Positions 32,229-46,897 of a stretch of 64,000 bases of DNA are shown piece after piece. A program made the translations under genes and the position numbers. The stretch's first letter is position 1, and each line of letters opens with the position of its first letter. The DNA comes from Karstenula rhodostoma CBS 690.94 (Eukaryota; Ascomycota; Dothideomycetes; Pleosporales; Didymosphaeriaceae), in the NCBI GenBank assembly GCA_010093485.1, contig MU001515.1, forward strand, positions 205,518-269,517, in the 5' to 3' direction. Under the pieces are notes generated by a model, which saw nothing but the letters and a program-made list of their open reading frames with translations, made no database searches and had not been told where the DNA came from.

Positions 32229-32795
32229 CTATCGTCTCCTTCTCCAGACCTCTCTCAACGCGCGGAGAGCCTCTATCATATCCTTTCCCTCGGCCCTTGC
32301 AAGTTCCATGAACTCTTCCCCATCTCTGACGTACATGACCGCATCTGCTCTCTCCCCAACCACACGCTTGTCGACGCGAACATAGAAGTCCGCCGGCAGA
32401 TTTGCATTGGTCACTTTTACATCTAGACACTTCAGCATTGCATACTCGACACTCATAATTACATACTCACATAAGTCAACTGCAAACTGTGCATGCCTTC
32501 CCAGTGAGCCCATGACCTCCGCCTCATGGCGGCCAGGGATCCGATCGCCTCTTTCTTTTGCGCCCGCAATGGCGCGAAGTCCGATGTCAATCTCCGTCTC
32601 GGTGCCCCAGAGACGCCTATAGTAACTTTCGCGTGAGGAGCGACTTCGCAATAAGTCGATAATGGAGGGGCGAGGATTTGAAGGTGCATCTTCTGCGCGC
32701 ACATCAATGGAGTACTCGTTGTGCTGGGCGCCTGGTGACCCGGAGAGAGAAATATGATAGGTGGGTGCTCTGAGTTCTATGACGTTCGATGACAT
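32229..32795 (-). CDS. Hypothetical protein (188 aa)
   Basis: One exon with ATG at 32795 and a TATA-like element 76 bp upstream. Features are a short beta-like N-terminus, a Ser/Arg stretch (LLRSRSSRESYYRRLW), a central helical part (RHAQFAVDLCEYVIMSVEYAML) and an Arg-rich end. Similar in size to the divergent neighbour at 33320. Unknown family; no signal peptide. Confidence 0.6.
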   Translation of the reverse strand: MSSNVIELRAPTYHISLSGSPGAQHNEYSIDVRAEDAPSNPRPSIIDLLRSRSSRESYYRRLWGTETEIDIGLRAIAGAKERGDRIPGRHEAEVMGSLGRHAQFAVDLCEYVIMSVEYAMLKCLDVKVTNANLPADFYVRVDKRVVGERADAVMYVRDGEEFMELARAEGKDMIEALRALREVWRRRR

Positions 32796-32870
32796 AGTTC
32801 TGACCGTGTTCTGAGAAGGTTGTTGGTAGCTTTGGGTGTGGTAATGGAGGCAGAGTTTGCGGACCTGAGT

Positions 32871-32877
32871 TATATAG
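32871..32877 (-). promoter_or_regulatory. TATA box
   Basis: TATATAA on the minus strand, 76 bp before the start at 32795. Confidence 0.5.
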
Positions 32878-33319
32878 TGCCAGACCTGAATCTCTCCACG
32901 TAGTCCACTTCATCTATGTATCTCCAACAACTACGAAAGTGTGAATAAGAAGACATTAATTTCACGCTTGATGGAATATGAGCAATCACAGTTCAAAGGG
33001 CAATGCGTCCTCGGGTCGTAACATTTGTCCGCACACATGTGCAGCCACTCCTTACGACGTGACTTGGCTATCTACTAATTCAACTTCAATATTATGTGAG
33101 TGCTGTCCATGACTAAGAGGGTCACGCAGGTCATTGAATTTGGACAATTCAACAGTCGGCATCTCCGGCATTCACATTCCATCAAGATTGCTGTTCATAA
33201 AAGAGCCCTGGAGCCACACTCTAAACCTCATCATCAGAGCCTCCACAACTAACAGCCTCGTGATCTATTACCTACTTGCCTCACTTACTATCAGCAAGGT
33301 CTCCAAGACAGAATCAACA

Positions 33320-33869
33320 ATGTCTGGCCTTACCTGGCACATCACGATGCCACTCAACAAGGCACCGAAACCAACTGCAGCCAACTCGGCGCAATCATCG
33401 GGCCAGGAAGTCAAGTATTATTTCGGCGACGGCGCGGACCTCGCCCTGTCCCTCGAGCCTCGTATTCAGTTCCAAGACGGGGCAGGGCTTCGGGATCGAA
33501 CGAACGAAGAAATCAGCCTTGGTGAGGTAGAGATGAAAAAAGTCTTATTATACGCCAAGGAAGCCGCGGGTAAGTGCCTGATAGCCAAAGCAGTTGATTT
33601 GCGACGCTGACAGACGCTCAGCGTTTGAAAGCTGGAGGGCCGACGAGTTCCAAACAGAAAAGACGTTCTTTGTCCTCATCAAACCAATCAACAATGGAGC
33701 CTCGTACGTTGGAACACTGCATCGAGATTCAGTGGGTGGCCCTCTCATTAGGAGGTCGATTGCGCGGACTAGGCCGAGAGTAGCTGAGCTGCTAGGCACT
33801 CAAGAGAACAACGAACCAGGTCCTACTTCGATCTTGGAGATGCCGATTGTGAGCGGGGAAGTGGACTGA
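33320..33869 (+). CDS. Hypothetical protein (165 aa)
   Basis: Exons 33320..33569 and 33622..33869, intron with GTAAGT donor and GCTCAG acceptor, joined EAA|AFESW. Start chosen at MSGLTWHITMPLN; an in-frame upstream ATG (33134) would add a hydrophobic lead that overlaps a TATA-like ATAAAAG. The second exon encodes KTFFVLIKPINNGASYVGTL and an Arg-rich helix. No family recognised. It is divergent from the 32229-32795 gene. Confidence 0.6.
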
Positions 33870-37146
<3,277 letters not shown>

Positions 37147-37596
37147 TGTAGATGCTTATGTAGTATGACTTCCACTGCGGAATACGACTAAAATGAAATA
37201 CAGTTCCACTCAAAACAAATATTACATTGCTATGTGTATGTACTACCTCGTGGCCTATCCTTCGTGAAGACATGAATGCTGGGTCTGGACTAGGGCAGCT
37301 TCAGTCAATCTGTCGCATCTGGCGAGACGATACTGCAAAGGCGTCTATTTATGAAGATATAAGGAGGCATGTTCATATTAAACTGCATCACTGCAACAAT
37401 TGGACACGACTTTGTAATGAAGTTAAGGATGGAGGAGGTAGGCCTACTCCAACCAATCAGCGGGCGCTCTGCTCGCACCCCACTAATGCGGGGTGGGATC
37501 GGCACCTCTCTGTTGCCTACACAGCATAACAGATGTTTCACAGCTACTCCGTTCTACAACGCTGCCCCCCAAGCCCTCTATCTCCCCACTCCCCTA
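37147..37596. other. Intergenic region
   Basis: 450 bp between two plus-strand genes; nothing supported. Confidence 0.5.
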
Positions 37597-39153
37597 ATGG
37601 CCCCACCACCATCCCCCCTCTTCTCCCTCCCCACCGAACTCCTCACCCTCATAGTCTCCTCCCTCCCCCACCGCTCCGACCTCATCGCCCTTGCCCAAAC
37701 ATGCCAAAAACTCCAACCATTCGCCGAAGCCCAACTCTTCAAGAAAATCTTCATCCGCGATGGGCCCTCGGTCACGCGGCTGGCCCAGATCCTAGAGCAG
37801 CCCCCCTCACGCGTCCTTGCAGTGGAGCATCTGGAGGCCACGCCGGGGACGTATGGGTGGAGGGGGATCGAGCGGATGCCGGAGTTGGCGGGCAGGATGG
37901 TGAGGTTGAGGGGGTTGAAAGTGGAGAGTCCGCTGGTTAATACGGGGAGGAGGCATGTGTGGTGGACGGAGGGGTGTATGGGGGAGTATATGAAGCTTTT
38001 CGAGCAGGGGACATGGGGGTGTTTGACGTCTTGTAAGTTGGCTGGGCAGAGGTTTTGAGTAGAGTGAGTGTACGTCTGCGGTGAGTGCTGCGCTGACTAT
38101 TGCGTCTTGAACGCAGTTACACTCCATTCTCACGGCACCCACGGTCGGTATTACAACATCAGATCCATCCTGCCGGTGTTTTTATCGCCGACGCTCAAGT
38201 ATCTGCATCTCTCTTGTGTCGACATATCCTGCGCCAACGAAACCTTCGCAGCGCTCGGCACTCGTTCCATCCGCACTCCGCTCGAGACCTTAATCCTGGA
38301 GAGATGCACCGAGCCATCGTCGCGCCTGTGCGAGCTCCACGCCATTCTCTTACGTCCCCGAGCCCTCCGCTCGCTCACGTTGCTCCTCGACGTTGATTTC
38401 ATCCAACCCAACAGCCCACTCGACGCACAGAGCCTATCCCGCGCGCAGCTATCCGACCTCCTTACCGCCCTCCACCAACAAAGCGATTCCCTCGAATACC
38501 TACGCTACACGCACCACCCAACCACCACTACCATCCCCGGCTCCCCCTCCTACTTCACCCCCGCCCTCACCTCCACCCTCCGCCACTCTTCCCCCGGCCT
38601 CTCCCCCTTCACCAACCTCCACACCCTAGCCACAGGCTACACTACTAACCTCGCCGACATCCTCCTCGCGGCTCCTCTCGCCCCACCCCACCTCCACACC
38701 CTCCACCTCACCAACATCCCCCTCGACGGCCGCTGGGGCGCCACATGGCCCCACCTCACCACCACCTATATCCCCGCCATCGCAGCCGCAACCCCCTTCG
38801 CCCACCTCACCCTCCACACCAAACCCGTCCCCACTAGCCACCTCGATCTCATATCCGACCAGTTCACGTATAACACGCACACCGGCGGCCGTCCGCGCAG
38901 CGGGGAGGCGTTGCTAGAGCTTGTAGCGCACCTCCGGGGGAGGGCGAGCGTGCAGCTCGTGGGTGCGAGGTGTTGGGCTGGTGTGGGGCCGCCGTTGTTA
39001 TGGGGGGAGGGGTTGCGCGATGAGGGGGTTGTGTTTGATAGTCGGAAAGAAGGGGGGGATGGGGGGTTCGCGAGAGAGGCGTATAAGGAGGGTGGGGCGG
39101 GGGGTTGGGGTGGAAGGTTCTTAGGGCTGGGGAATGAGGGGTGGAGGGGGTGA
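37597..39153 (+). CDS. F-box protein with LRR-like C-terminus (490 aa)
   Basis: Exons 37597..38032 and 38117..39153 joined TS|FTLHS (donor GTAAGT, acceptor AACGCAG). An F-box is visible at residues ~8-50: FSLPTELLTLIVSSLPHRSDLIALAQTC. Leucine-rich segments follow (LKYLHLSCVDIS, LETLILERC, LRSLTLLLD, LHTLHLTNIPLDGRW), typical of fungal F-box/LRR adaptors that would link substrates to an SCF ubiquitin ligase through Skp1. Substrate unknown. The coding strand alternates twice between C-rich and G-rich blocks, most sharply near 37800 and 38870. An alternative is a degenerating family member, but no stop interrupts it. Confidence 0.78.
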
Positions 39154-40060
39154 GGGGGGGGATAGGGGAGGAAAAGAAAACTACCATCTACCATCTTCTC
39201 CGCTCCAAGGGATCTGCCATAATAGCTTCCCGTTCGCCCCCACCGCATCGTCTTCACCGTTAGGTGCTGCTCATCCTGTAGCCATGGCTTGGATGGGCGA
39301 TCCTAGGTACAGCTAGTCTCCCTCTGCGATGTTTCCATCGGTGGATGTAGATGTATAGTTTCTCCCATGAACGATTCACACATTGTGCAGGCATTCGCTT
39401 TGGAATCGGCGTTCGTGGCGGGGCGTATGAGATGCCCACCCTCAAGCGGTGAAGCCGCCCGGAAGGTGAAATATATTCCCCTCAATCCGTTTCATGAGGC
39501 TGCGGGGGGCGAAGATGCGCCAGTAGTGGATCCCTGGGTGTGGCGATGGTTTGGTCTCTGCTACTATGGAAGAAGGTCATGTTGAGCGGATCTTATCATA
39601 CAGCGCGCGTTGGTAAGAGCGCGTGGTTCTTTGCAATTGGAGGTCGTTGACTATAGTGTCACATAGCTAGAAGGGTATGCGAGATGAAGCATACACATAG
39701 TACGACTATGGCTTACTCTCCTGGGATGTACTGGGTTTAATTTATTGTTGTAACGGGTTTGGATTCCTGACAACGTGCAGTATTCGGGATATGGATATAT
39801 CGTTGATTCAAACACAGGAGAGCTCGACTTTGTGCACATGAATCCCGTCCCTTGCAGTCTCGCAAATAACACGAATCTTACTTCAGTGCTCGCAACAGGT
39901 ACCTCACTTTAAATCCCCTGTATCCGGATACCTAGGTGTTTTGTTTACAGTCACCCAGGAGGTTCGGGAGACTCGTGCGCCACTCTCTGTACCGCAGCAC
40001 CTCCCTCCATTTATATACTACGTCTATAACTTATCTTACTCTATTAGCCCTTAGATTTAT
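39154..40060. other. Intergenic region grading into AT-rich DNA
   Basis: About 900 bp with no supported gene. The last part becomes strongly AT-rich ahead of the RIP-degraded repeat. Confidence 0.5.
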
Positions 40061-40232
40061 TCTATTTCCTAGTAATTAAGTATTAAAATAGTTAAGGTAA
40101 TAATAATCTTAGAGCTATAATTATATATAATTTACCTTATTAATTACCCTAATACTCCCTCCTCCTTACAGGCACTTACTAGTACCTATAAGCGCCTCCC
40201 TATTATCTTCTATAAATCTAGGATCCCCACAT
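40040..40232 (+). repeat. RIP-degraded copy of a dispersed repeat
   Basis: Aligns with 40463-40595 and 63061-63226. Differences are almost all C-to-T or G-to-A: GGCGACGATAATCCCAG in the intact copies reads GGTAATAATAATCTTAG here, and CACACGTGACTCACCCC reads TATATATAATTTACCTT. All three copies share the same right end, GGATCCCCACATG. Confidence 0.8.
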
Positions 40233-40462
40233 GCTACTCTCTGTAGGGGACAATCTGATTATAAAATGCCACTCGAGGGCTTTGCAAACCTAGACGCGCT
40301 AGTCTGCTGGGTGAATGTGCGTATGCGCTCCCTCTCTCACCCACAGACCCCGACCCGGCTAGCGCACAGACACGCACGAGGCACTCTGCTATCGATTATA
40401 ATCCGCGCGCTCGGTTCCAGTGCTCAATACTTCCCCTCAACACCAACACATGACTGGGATGC

Positions 40463-40595
40463 TGTTGAGATGGTTGAGGCGACGATAATCCCAGAGCCAC
40501 GGTCACACGTGACTCACCCCACCGATCACCCCAACACTCCCCCCTCCTCGCGGGCGCCTCCCTATTGTCTTTCACGACTCCGGGATCCCCACATG
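40463..40595 (+). repeat. Intact copy of the dispersed repeat
   Basis: Nearly identical to 63102-63226, and the template for the degraded copy 230 bp to its left. It sits directly upstream of a truncated 2EXR-like pseudogene. Possibly a solo LTR or other transposon remnant; ends not defined. Confidence 0.8.
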
Positions 40596-40656
40596 TCAAC
40601 CCAGTCGGCCCAGTCTATTTCGACTGCAATGGGGGATTTACGAAGATCGATACACC

Positions 40657-41141
40657 ATGACGAAGACAGCTTCAGACTTTCTCTCCACGGGTATGGGACA
40701 AGGAATCTGCCGTCAGATCCGTCACGAAAGCCTCCAGGTCCACTTCAGCAAAAACGTCTTTAAGCTGGATAGGCTAAACACCCCCTGGATCTGTTGGCGG
40801 TCCTATCAGTGGCTCAACGTGAAGCGGTCCGCGAAATTACACTCGGCGAGCACTATTTGCGCTGGGTCGAACGATTCTCGCTCGAAGCGGATACCATCTC
40901 CTTCAACCATCACAGCTTGCTTGCTTGGACCAAGATATCGGAAGCGTTCCCGAGGTTGCGGCGCATCTACATCTCCCCCAAGTACTTTGAGAACTCCTAT
41001 CTCATCCACCAAAAGACTCTAGCAGAACTAGCTACAGCCCTGACGTGCGTTGGTCGCACTGGCGTCAAGGTCGTCTTTCTCGACGTTTTCGACCCTACTG
41101 CAAGTATGCAGGGATGCGAAGACCTTGCAGCTCTAAGGTAG
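40657..41141 (+). pseudogene. Truncated, frameshifted 2EXR-like gene
   Basis: Starts in one frame with GMGQGICRQIRHES..VFKLDR and continues, after a shift near 40770-40790, in another frame (LLAVLSVAQREAVREITLGEHYLRW...FPRLRRIYISPKY) to a TAG at 41139. It parallels the intact relative at 42466-43173 (GICRQIRHES, AQFASIREIAIG, LPNLKRIFIHPN). The N-terminal 2EXR/F-box-like half is missing, replaced by the dispersed repeat, and the splice acceptor used by the relative is mutated here. Confidence 0.65.
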
Positions 41142-42465
41142 CATGCAGGTCTATTTTGATAAGCTCCGTGTTTCCGGCGCCGCATGGCAGAACCAATGGC
41201 GAGCAAGGCCTCGCGTCAGTATGTGTGGGTACGGCAAGACAACTCGTGCGATGGGGGACTGGGAATAAAGACGGATCTGTGTCTAGATTCTATTAGAAGC
41301 ATCTGGTTGACGTAACTTGACGATCCAGTGGAATATCCACCTGAGACATTGTCCTGCATGTAGCTCAAGGAGGAGCCTTGTTTGGTCAATATAACGGTTA
41401 TAAAGGATGACTTTGTGCGTGCACGATACCTCCCTCCAGCAGTCTGCGTGCCAAAGGTTCCCTTTGTTAAGTCTCGATCCAGTAAAGGATTCTACAAAGT
41501 GATCACTATCGTCAAGACATAACCTTGAAGACTCTGTCAGCCGCAGTGAACGATGAGGCTCAAAGAGGTCGTTTTGTGGGATGATGCTACAGGGCTAACT
41601 TGTAGGCTACGAGTGTGTGATGCGGAGATGTGTAGGATGCCTCCATGCTGATTGGTAAACTAATACGCTTGTCAGATTGGTGGTTCGATTAGTCCGGGGA
41701 GCTGCTGGGGGTTAAGATGCACGTCTAAAGGATAAAGTTGATAATGTACGGTGCCGAGCGCGATGAATCTAGAGCGACTGCATGGTATAGGATGAGGTGG
41801 ATCTGGGGAAGGTGCAAGAACGGGATCGCACTTCGCATGGTTGAGATGTCCGGGTTCCCACTCTTTCACCTACGCGCTGGCGTTGATCGAGGTATCAAGG
41901 CGTTGAAGAGCGTTGATGAAGAAAGAAGAGACTGTAATACTTCTTGAATTCTTATGTATGCGCCGCTCCTCCACAGAACCGGCTACCCGGGCTACCCATC
42001 CTAGTAGACTCTCATTTCTTTTTACCCATGCTACTGCCTATGGTATGCTACGTGCACTGCCCAAGCGGAAAGCTCAAGCCTTGCAGACGCTTCAAGTTCG
42101 ACACGCCCTCTATAAAACACACGCATGCCCGCTCTGGTTTGTCTCACTCAACAGGATTGGTACAATCCGGATAGCCAGTACGTAGAAGAGCTTGTCATGG
42201 CTTCGGAAGACCGGAAGCCCACGTCCACGGGTACCACCATCTCCGAAGAGAAGGACAGGCAGGTCAGGTAAGCTGACTTTACGTGAACATGTAAGACCTG
42301 AAATTAACAAGCAACAGCTCATCGCACTGCTGTCGAGCGGACAGAAGCCTCAGCCAACGCGAGCGATACGGGCGTCACCATCGATGAGAAGGACAGAATG
42401 TAAGTCGACCATGGAGAAATGTTAGATAGTCTTGCTGATCGATTTTCAGTACTCAACGTAATGCA
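41142..42465. other. Intergenic with possible duplicated exon-like blocks
   Basis: About 1.3 kb. Two related blocks near 42198-42262 and 42340-42403 both encode a T(I)(S/D)EEKDR-like peptide followed by GTAAG; they could be 5' exons of the next gene, but I found no in-phase chain. The rest shows nothing. Confidence 0.4.
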
Positions 42466-43173
42466 ATGGAGTCCGCGTTCCTGCGACTTCCTACGGATAT
42501 CCGCTTGTGTATATACGAATTCGCAGTTGGTGGGCATATCGTAGAAGCGGATTCCATTTGCCATACTGAGACTGAAAGCCGAAGTGACGAGCGGGCCAGA
42601 CTCGACGACTGGACTATACGTTACGAATGGGTTCTACGTTCACCCTGGGGGTTTGAACCAGCCAATCTCACAGACAAATGCATAACCGAGCCGTAACACC
42701 AACCCTGGGCGCATTGTCGCTTCTTCAGGGAGGGCCTCCCTCCCAAGTTCTTCTCTGCAGGTCTTCCGACAGGCATCTGTCGTCAGATCCGTCATGAAAG
42801 CGCCCACTGCCTGTTCAAGATAGATATATTTGTCTTCCAGAATCCACACCAGTTCTCGTACCTCCATCGCGACCTTTCCGAAGCCCAGTTTGCATCTATT
42901 CGAGAAATCGCGATTGGCTCACAATGGGTTCAATGGCTGTGCGAGGAGGACCAAGAAGACCCCTCCCTAGAGGGGGAGAGTACGGCGAAATATCTTCCGA
43001 ATCTGAAGCGCATTTTCATCCATCCAAACATGCTCTCCCGTGCCTGGGAGCATGTGGTTAACTCTCTGGACGACATAGGAATTGATCAGGGTCTCCAAGG
43101 TGTCGAGGCGGTGTTTATGGATTCTTTGGACGGTACGAACAATATACATAATGCGAAGGCCCCCATGGTCTGA
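42466..43173 (+). CDS. 2EXR/F-box-like fungal protein (about 209 aa)
   Basis: Starts MESAFLRLPTDIRLCIYEFAVGG, the LPxxIRxxIYxxA core of the 2EXR domain, and ends near residue 209 after LPNLKRIFIHPNMLSRAW. An in-frame TAA at 42694 lies between the two conserved parts. It is removed if the intron 42651-42728 (weak donor GTTTGA, acceptor TTCAG) is spliced, which joins WG|EGLPPKF in phase. The alternative is a CAA-to-TAA nonsense mutation in a RIP-active neighbourhood. Function of 2EXR proteins is unknown; they resemble F-box-like adaptors. Confidence 0.6.
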
Positions 43174-43690
43174 TACCGTGGCAGTCAGTCTCGCACCTTT
43201 CGTAGGATCGGGCCTGTTTACATGAGCGTTTTAAAGAGGATGGTCAGGATGGATAGCTCGTTTCCAGATGATTGCATCCTCTCTCGATAGCACTAGCAAG
43301 ATTTACGTTCATCTTCTTCATTGAAGAGCATGTCGTACCTTTGCAAATCGGGCAAAGAGAGTGGAAGGAACTTAACCAAGATGATATTACGCTCCAGAAT
43401 AAAAATCCACTTACAAATTCTGTTTTCTTTACTTATCGGATCTTGCTGTATGAGATGGCAAAACGGGCGCGCCTTCACCTTATCAGCGTATACAGACGGC
43501 GGTGAACAGCGCTTGCAACCCAATATAGTTAGCGCTGTATCATAACTAACACAGTCAAAGCAATTTCAAGCTTCCTTCTGCAATTCTTCTTCTCTACATC
43601 ATCTCGCTTCACTCTTCGTCGTCGTTCGCGGACCTCTTGAGCCGTTGACTGACTATGACGTAGACTCTTCCATTCCGAAGCAGGCCCTCA
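43174..43690. other. Intergenic region
   Basis: About 520 bp, AT-richer, nothing supported. Confidence 0.5.
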
Positions 43691-44363
43691 ACTCTCAGAA
43701 TGGGCACCGCAAATGAACTTCCAGGAATTGGTCACACCGACGCCATGGAGGTGTTCTTATGCCCCTAAAACCTGAACTCCCAGATCAGCCAATAGCCTCG
43801 CGCGTAATGCGACCGAATTGCCCCTCCAAATCTACAACTATGCATCCCCCGGGCTCTTCGTCACAGCGCGAGGCTTCTACCACCAGAGGACCACATATAT
43901 TTGGAGTCTCACTCAACTCGGGAACAGCGAAGACGGACTTGGCCTGATCAACGGAATATGTCGGCCGAAGCCCTGGCCAGCCTCTGGAAGAACTTACCAA
44001 TTCTCTTCCTGAATCTGTTGAGTCTTCACACCTGCCTGTGGAAAACGCCCGTGGAGTACCTCATACCCATGGAGCTCATCGTCTTGACTGCTAAGTTCCT
44101 CCGCGAACCCTACATTCCAGCCCTCTAGCGTGATCGCGAGCATGGTCTCCCAAATGCCCAACACGAAGTGGATATTTTCTGTAATTCCAGGCGGCGATGA
44201 AGTTTGGCTCGATCGAAACATCTGGGGAGAACGCGGCGAGAGGAACCGGCACACGCTACACGTTCTTCGAGAAGTGGAGTTTGACTTTCTGGGCATCGAG
44301 ATAGGTCATGCTTGTGAGGCATTGTCGTTTCGTGAGACAGAATTTGTGATCTTCTGGGACTGA
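43690..44363 (+). pseudogene. Decayed 2EXR/F-box-like gene (tentative)
   Basis: Three plus-strand frames carry plausible protein pieces in order: ELPLQIYNYASPG...FYHQRTTYIWSL, then WKNLPILFLNLLSLHTCLWKTPVEYLI, then MVSQMPNTKWIFSVIPGGDEVWLDRN to a TGA at 44361. A 40-nt intron could join the last two, but no intron joins the first. It reads as a broken family member. Confidence 0.35.
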
Positions 44364-44848
44364 TATGGTTCAGGAACACGTCAGCTTCATGGTGGGGGTT
44401 TCTTCGCGGTCAAGCTTATGAACGACGACTACGTTTGGGAGACAGATAGCTCTTCGTGGCGCGGGTAGACCGTTGAGCTGAGATATATGATGAGTTTGAG
44501 GAACTTATGGAACGGTTCCTCCATCGTCTGGTCATCGACAAGAAAGAATGTAAGGGTTTGGAGTTCGTGTGACGCTTGGTACTTTCCAACGGAGAAGTTT
44601 CCATGCTACAGGTTTTAAGGTCAAAATGTTGTGTGGGCCTCTCAGTAGCTTTCCCTGGCTTGATCGTGTCTTTACAATACAGTCGAAGGCACTTTCCATG
44701 CTGGGAGCATCGTCTTGTCATTCACAGCGATCCTTTCAACGGCGGTTCAACCGTTGGAATCTGAGATCAAAATCAATTGAGCTTCATAATTATCTACATG
44801 CCTGTACCATCTTGATCTCCTCCGCCTTGCATTAGCTCCTCCGACACT
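44364..44848. other. Intergenic region
   Basis: About 485 bp downstream of the CFEM-like gene. No supported feature. Confidence 0.5.
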
Positions 44849-45425
44849 TTACTTCGTTGTCACAACCGTAACTTCATCCGCGATAATCGCCAACGTCTTC
44901 GAGACGCTCAACCGCACCTTGCAGTGCCTCCCGGCATACGCCGCATATACTGTCGCATTGAAGAAGTTGCCCGCGTCCGCGACCTTGGGCCGGACCGCGC
45001 CCAGCTCCGCCAGGGTGCATGTGCCGTTGCCTCCGAGCTGCGGAGGAAATGCGCAGGGCTCGATGATCTGTGGCGTATCAGTCCCAAGCTCGAGCTGCGA
45101 TTACAAGGCCGGAGAGCTCACATCGGAGTACACCTGGTAGTTAATGTTGTGGCATGCGAAGTCGTTGTAGGCACAGCCGTCTTTTTTGTTGGCATTGCGG
45201 GTGCATTCGTGCAGGCACTCGGGGATGCCGAAGTTTTTAAGCCATTTCTCGGTGGTCCTGGAGGTGCATGTTAGCAGTTGTATCAGCCATGGCGTACATG
45301 ATAGCTACGCACAAGCACTTGTACTTCTCAAGCTGGCCTGGTGCGAGCGCGGAAGTGACATTGTATGTTCGCTGTGCCACAGTGAGAGCAGCAGTTGCGA
45401 GGACGGCAGCGAGGGAGAATTTCAT
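44849..45425 (-). CDS. CFEM-like small secreted protein (153 aa)
   Basis: Exons complement(44849..45067, 45122..45257, 45319..45425). The introns have CTAAC and CTGAT branch sites; the second, GTGAGC to CCACAG, removes an in-frame stop and joins YSD|IIEPC. Signal peptide MKFSLAAVLATAALTVAQ. The core PECLHEC..DGCAYNDFAC matches the first half of the CFEM cysteine pattern (PxCx3Cx9Cx6C), then EPCAFPP, GTC and HC. The usual CxC reads CHN and one more expected Cys is replaced (DAGNFF), leaving seven cysteines. CFEM proteins are extracellular or wall proteins, some binding heme; the changes make heme binding uncertain. A second CFEM-like exon lies 530 bp upstream on the other strand. Confidence 0.7.
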
Positions 45426-45951
45426 GGTGGCTTCGGATTCAAGATGTTGCAAAAGTTTTTGCAGAAAGAACAATGTGTAAGTTTCAGTCAAAAGGTATGT
45501 TTTCTGGGGGACAGAGGCATGAGTGCTCTATACCGACTTTATACCCGCATCTCTACCTCCAAAACACCAAGCAAGCCACAATTGAAGCATTTCGGCTCCT
45601 CATCGTCCTGCCTACATAAGGTTGTCCTAGCAGCCCTAGCGGTTGCTTCCTCGGCCATGGAAGCGTCCAGGCTGCCTGGACAGCGACGCCGTAAGGATCC
45701 ATCATTGATGCATCCGCCCAATGGGGAATGGCAAGTGCCTGAAGCGCAGTGTTCCTGCATGAGTGTTATCGATTTTTGCCAGCTGTAGTCTTCGGAGCAG
45801 ACATGCGGTTCTAATCAGTTGGCTTAGATGATTTTTAGCGTAAGGACGTGTTGAGGGGTTGCGTTAGCTCGACGGGGGCGGGGGCCCGGTGGCTTGGTGC
45901 TCACTTCGAACTAGTGCGCGAGTGTAGAGGTCACGGCGGAGGGTCCGGCCC
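45426..45951. other. Divergent intergenic region
   Basis: 526 bp between the CFEM-like gene and the orphan CFEM-like exon. Nothing else supported. Confidence 0.45.
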
Positions 45952-46158
45952 ATGGATCTGATTGGCGTGGAGAAGCTGGTTGCTGTGGCTGCAGGTACTA
46001 CATCTGCAGTCTGCGAGAAGACTATTTCAGGAACATGCTACTGCGCTGCTGAATCGGGATTCCATGATGCAGAGATGAGCAGTACATGCGTGCGGTCGGC
46101 GCTATTGGAGAGAAAGCGCGTTTTTTCATACGAGAAGGGAAGCGCTATGCTTAATTGA
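45952..46158 (+). pseudogene. Orphan CFEM-like exon/fragment
   Basis: The frame encodes AVCEKTISGTCYCAAESG and SSTCVRSALLE. The spacing Cx7CxCx14C fits the second half of a CFEM domain, complementing the half that is best kept in the neighbour. No signal peptide or upstream exon could be joined. Probably a relic of a CFEM gene; an unrecognised small gene is the alternative. Confidence 0.4.
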
Positions 46159-46897
46159 ACAATATCGGGCTATTGAGGCACGTGGAAGGCGCGCTCAAAG
46201 CGAGGGCATGGGTACTTAAACTACTACCGCAGATATGGATAATCAAGATGAGTAAGACAGTTTTCCTTTCTAAGAATCTTCTGGGATCCTCTCATACCTA
46301 GCAGGGTGGCGGATTTGAAACCTTGGAATCACTACGGTCACGTGATCTACTGGTGATTTCCATCGAGCATGGAAGCCCGGATATCCACGAGCTCCAAGGC
46401 AAAAAACAAACTTCGTCTACCACACGCCACACACAGTTTTTGTTCCACGCCAACACAATTATGCGCTCTAAGCACGATTTTCCAATCGTTGACCCGAAAC
46501 ACATCGTCTTCAAACGGCACGACCATCTTGAATAGACAAGTTTCCCAGTCCAGCATTTCAGGTATCGCGTGCTTAAGCAACCTTCCTCCTTCCTACAGTG
46601 CGCCATTCATGAATAAGACAGGGTATATATCAAGCTACACGCCGACAGTTCTGCCCTCCACAACTATTTAATCATGGTCGGGGCTCCGGGCTTGATTCCA
46701 AGTATTCGCGAAAGGGATTCGTGCCAGCTCTATATAAACAATACATGAAATCGGCATATAAACTTCTAGGCTTACTTGTTCCTTTGTATCGCAGTCCCAA
46801 TGATTGTATAGAAGGAGAGGAGGTTGGTGTATCAGAAGACCGGGTTCGTAAGGACACAAGTCGCAACAGCTTCTAGGTAAAATAGTTAGACGAGCCA
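46159..46897. other. Intergenic region
   Basis: About 740 bp of lower GC downstream of the DUF6536 gene. A 70-codon minus ORF (46347-46556) is not convincing. Confidence 0.5.

Noticed and set aside
46347..46556. 70-codon minus ORF with several Cys
   Set aside because: No upstream signal, no relatives recognised, isolated in AT-richer DNA.
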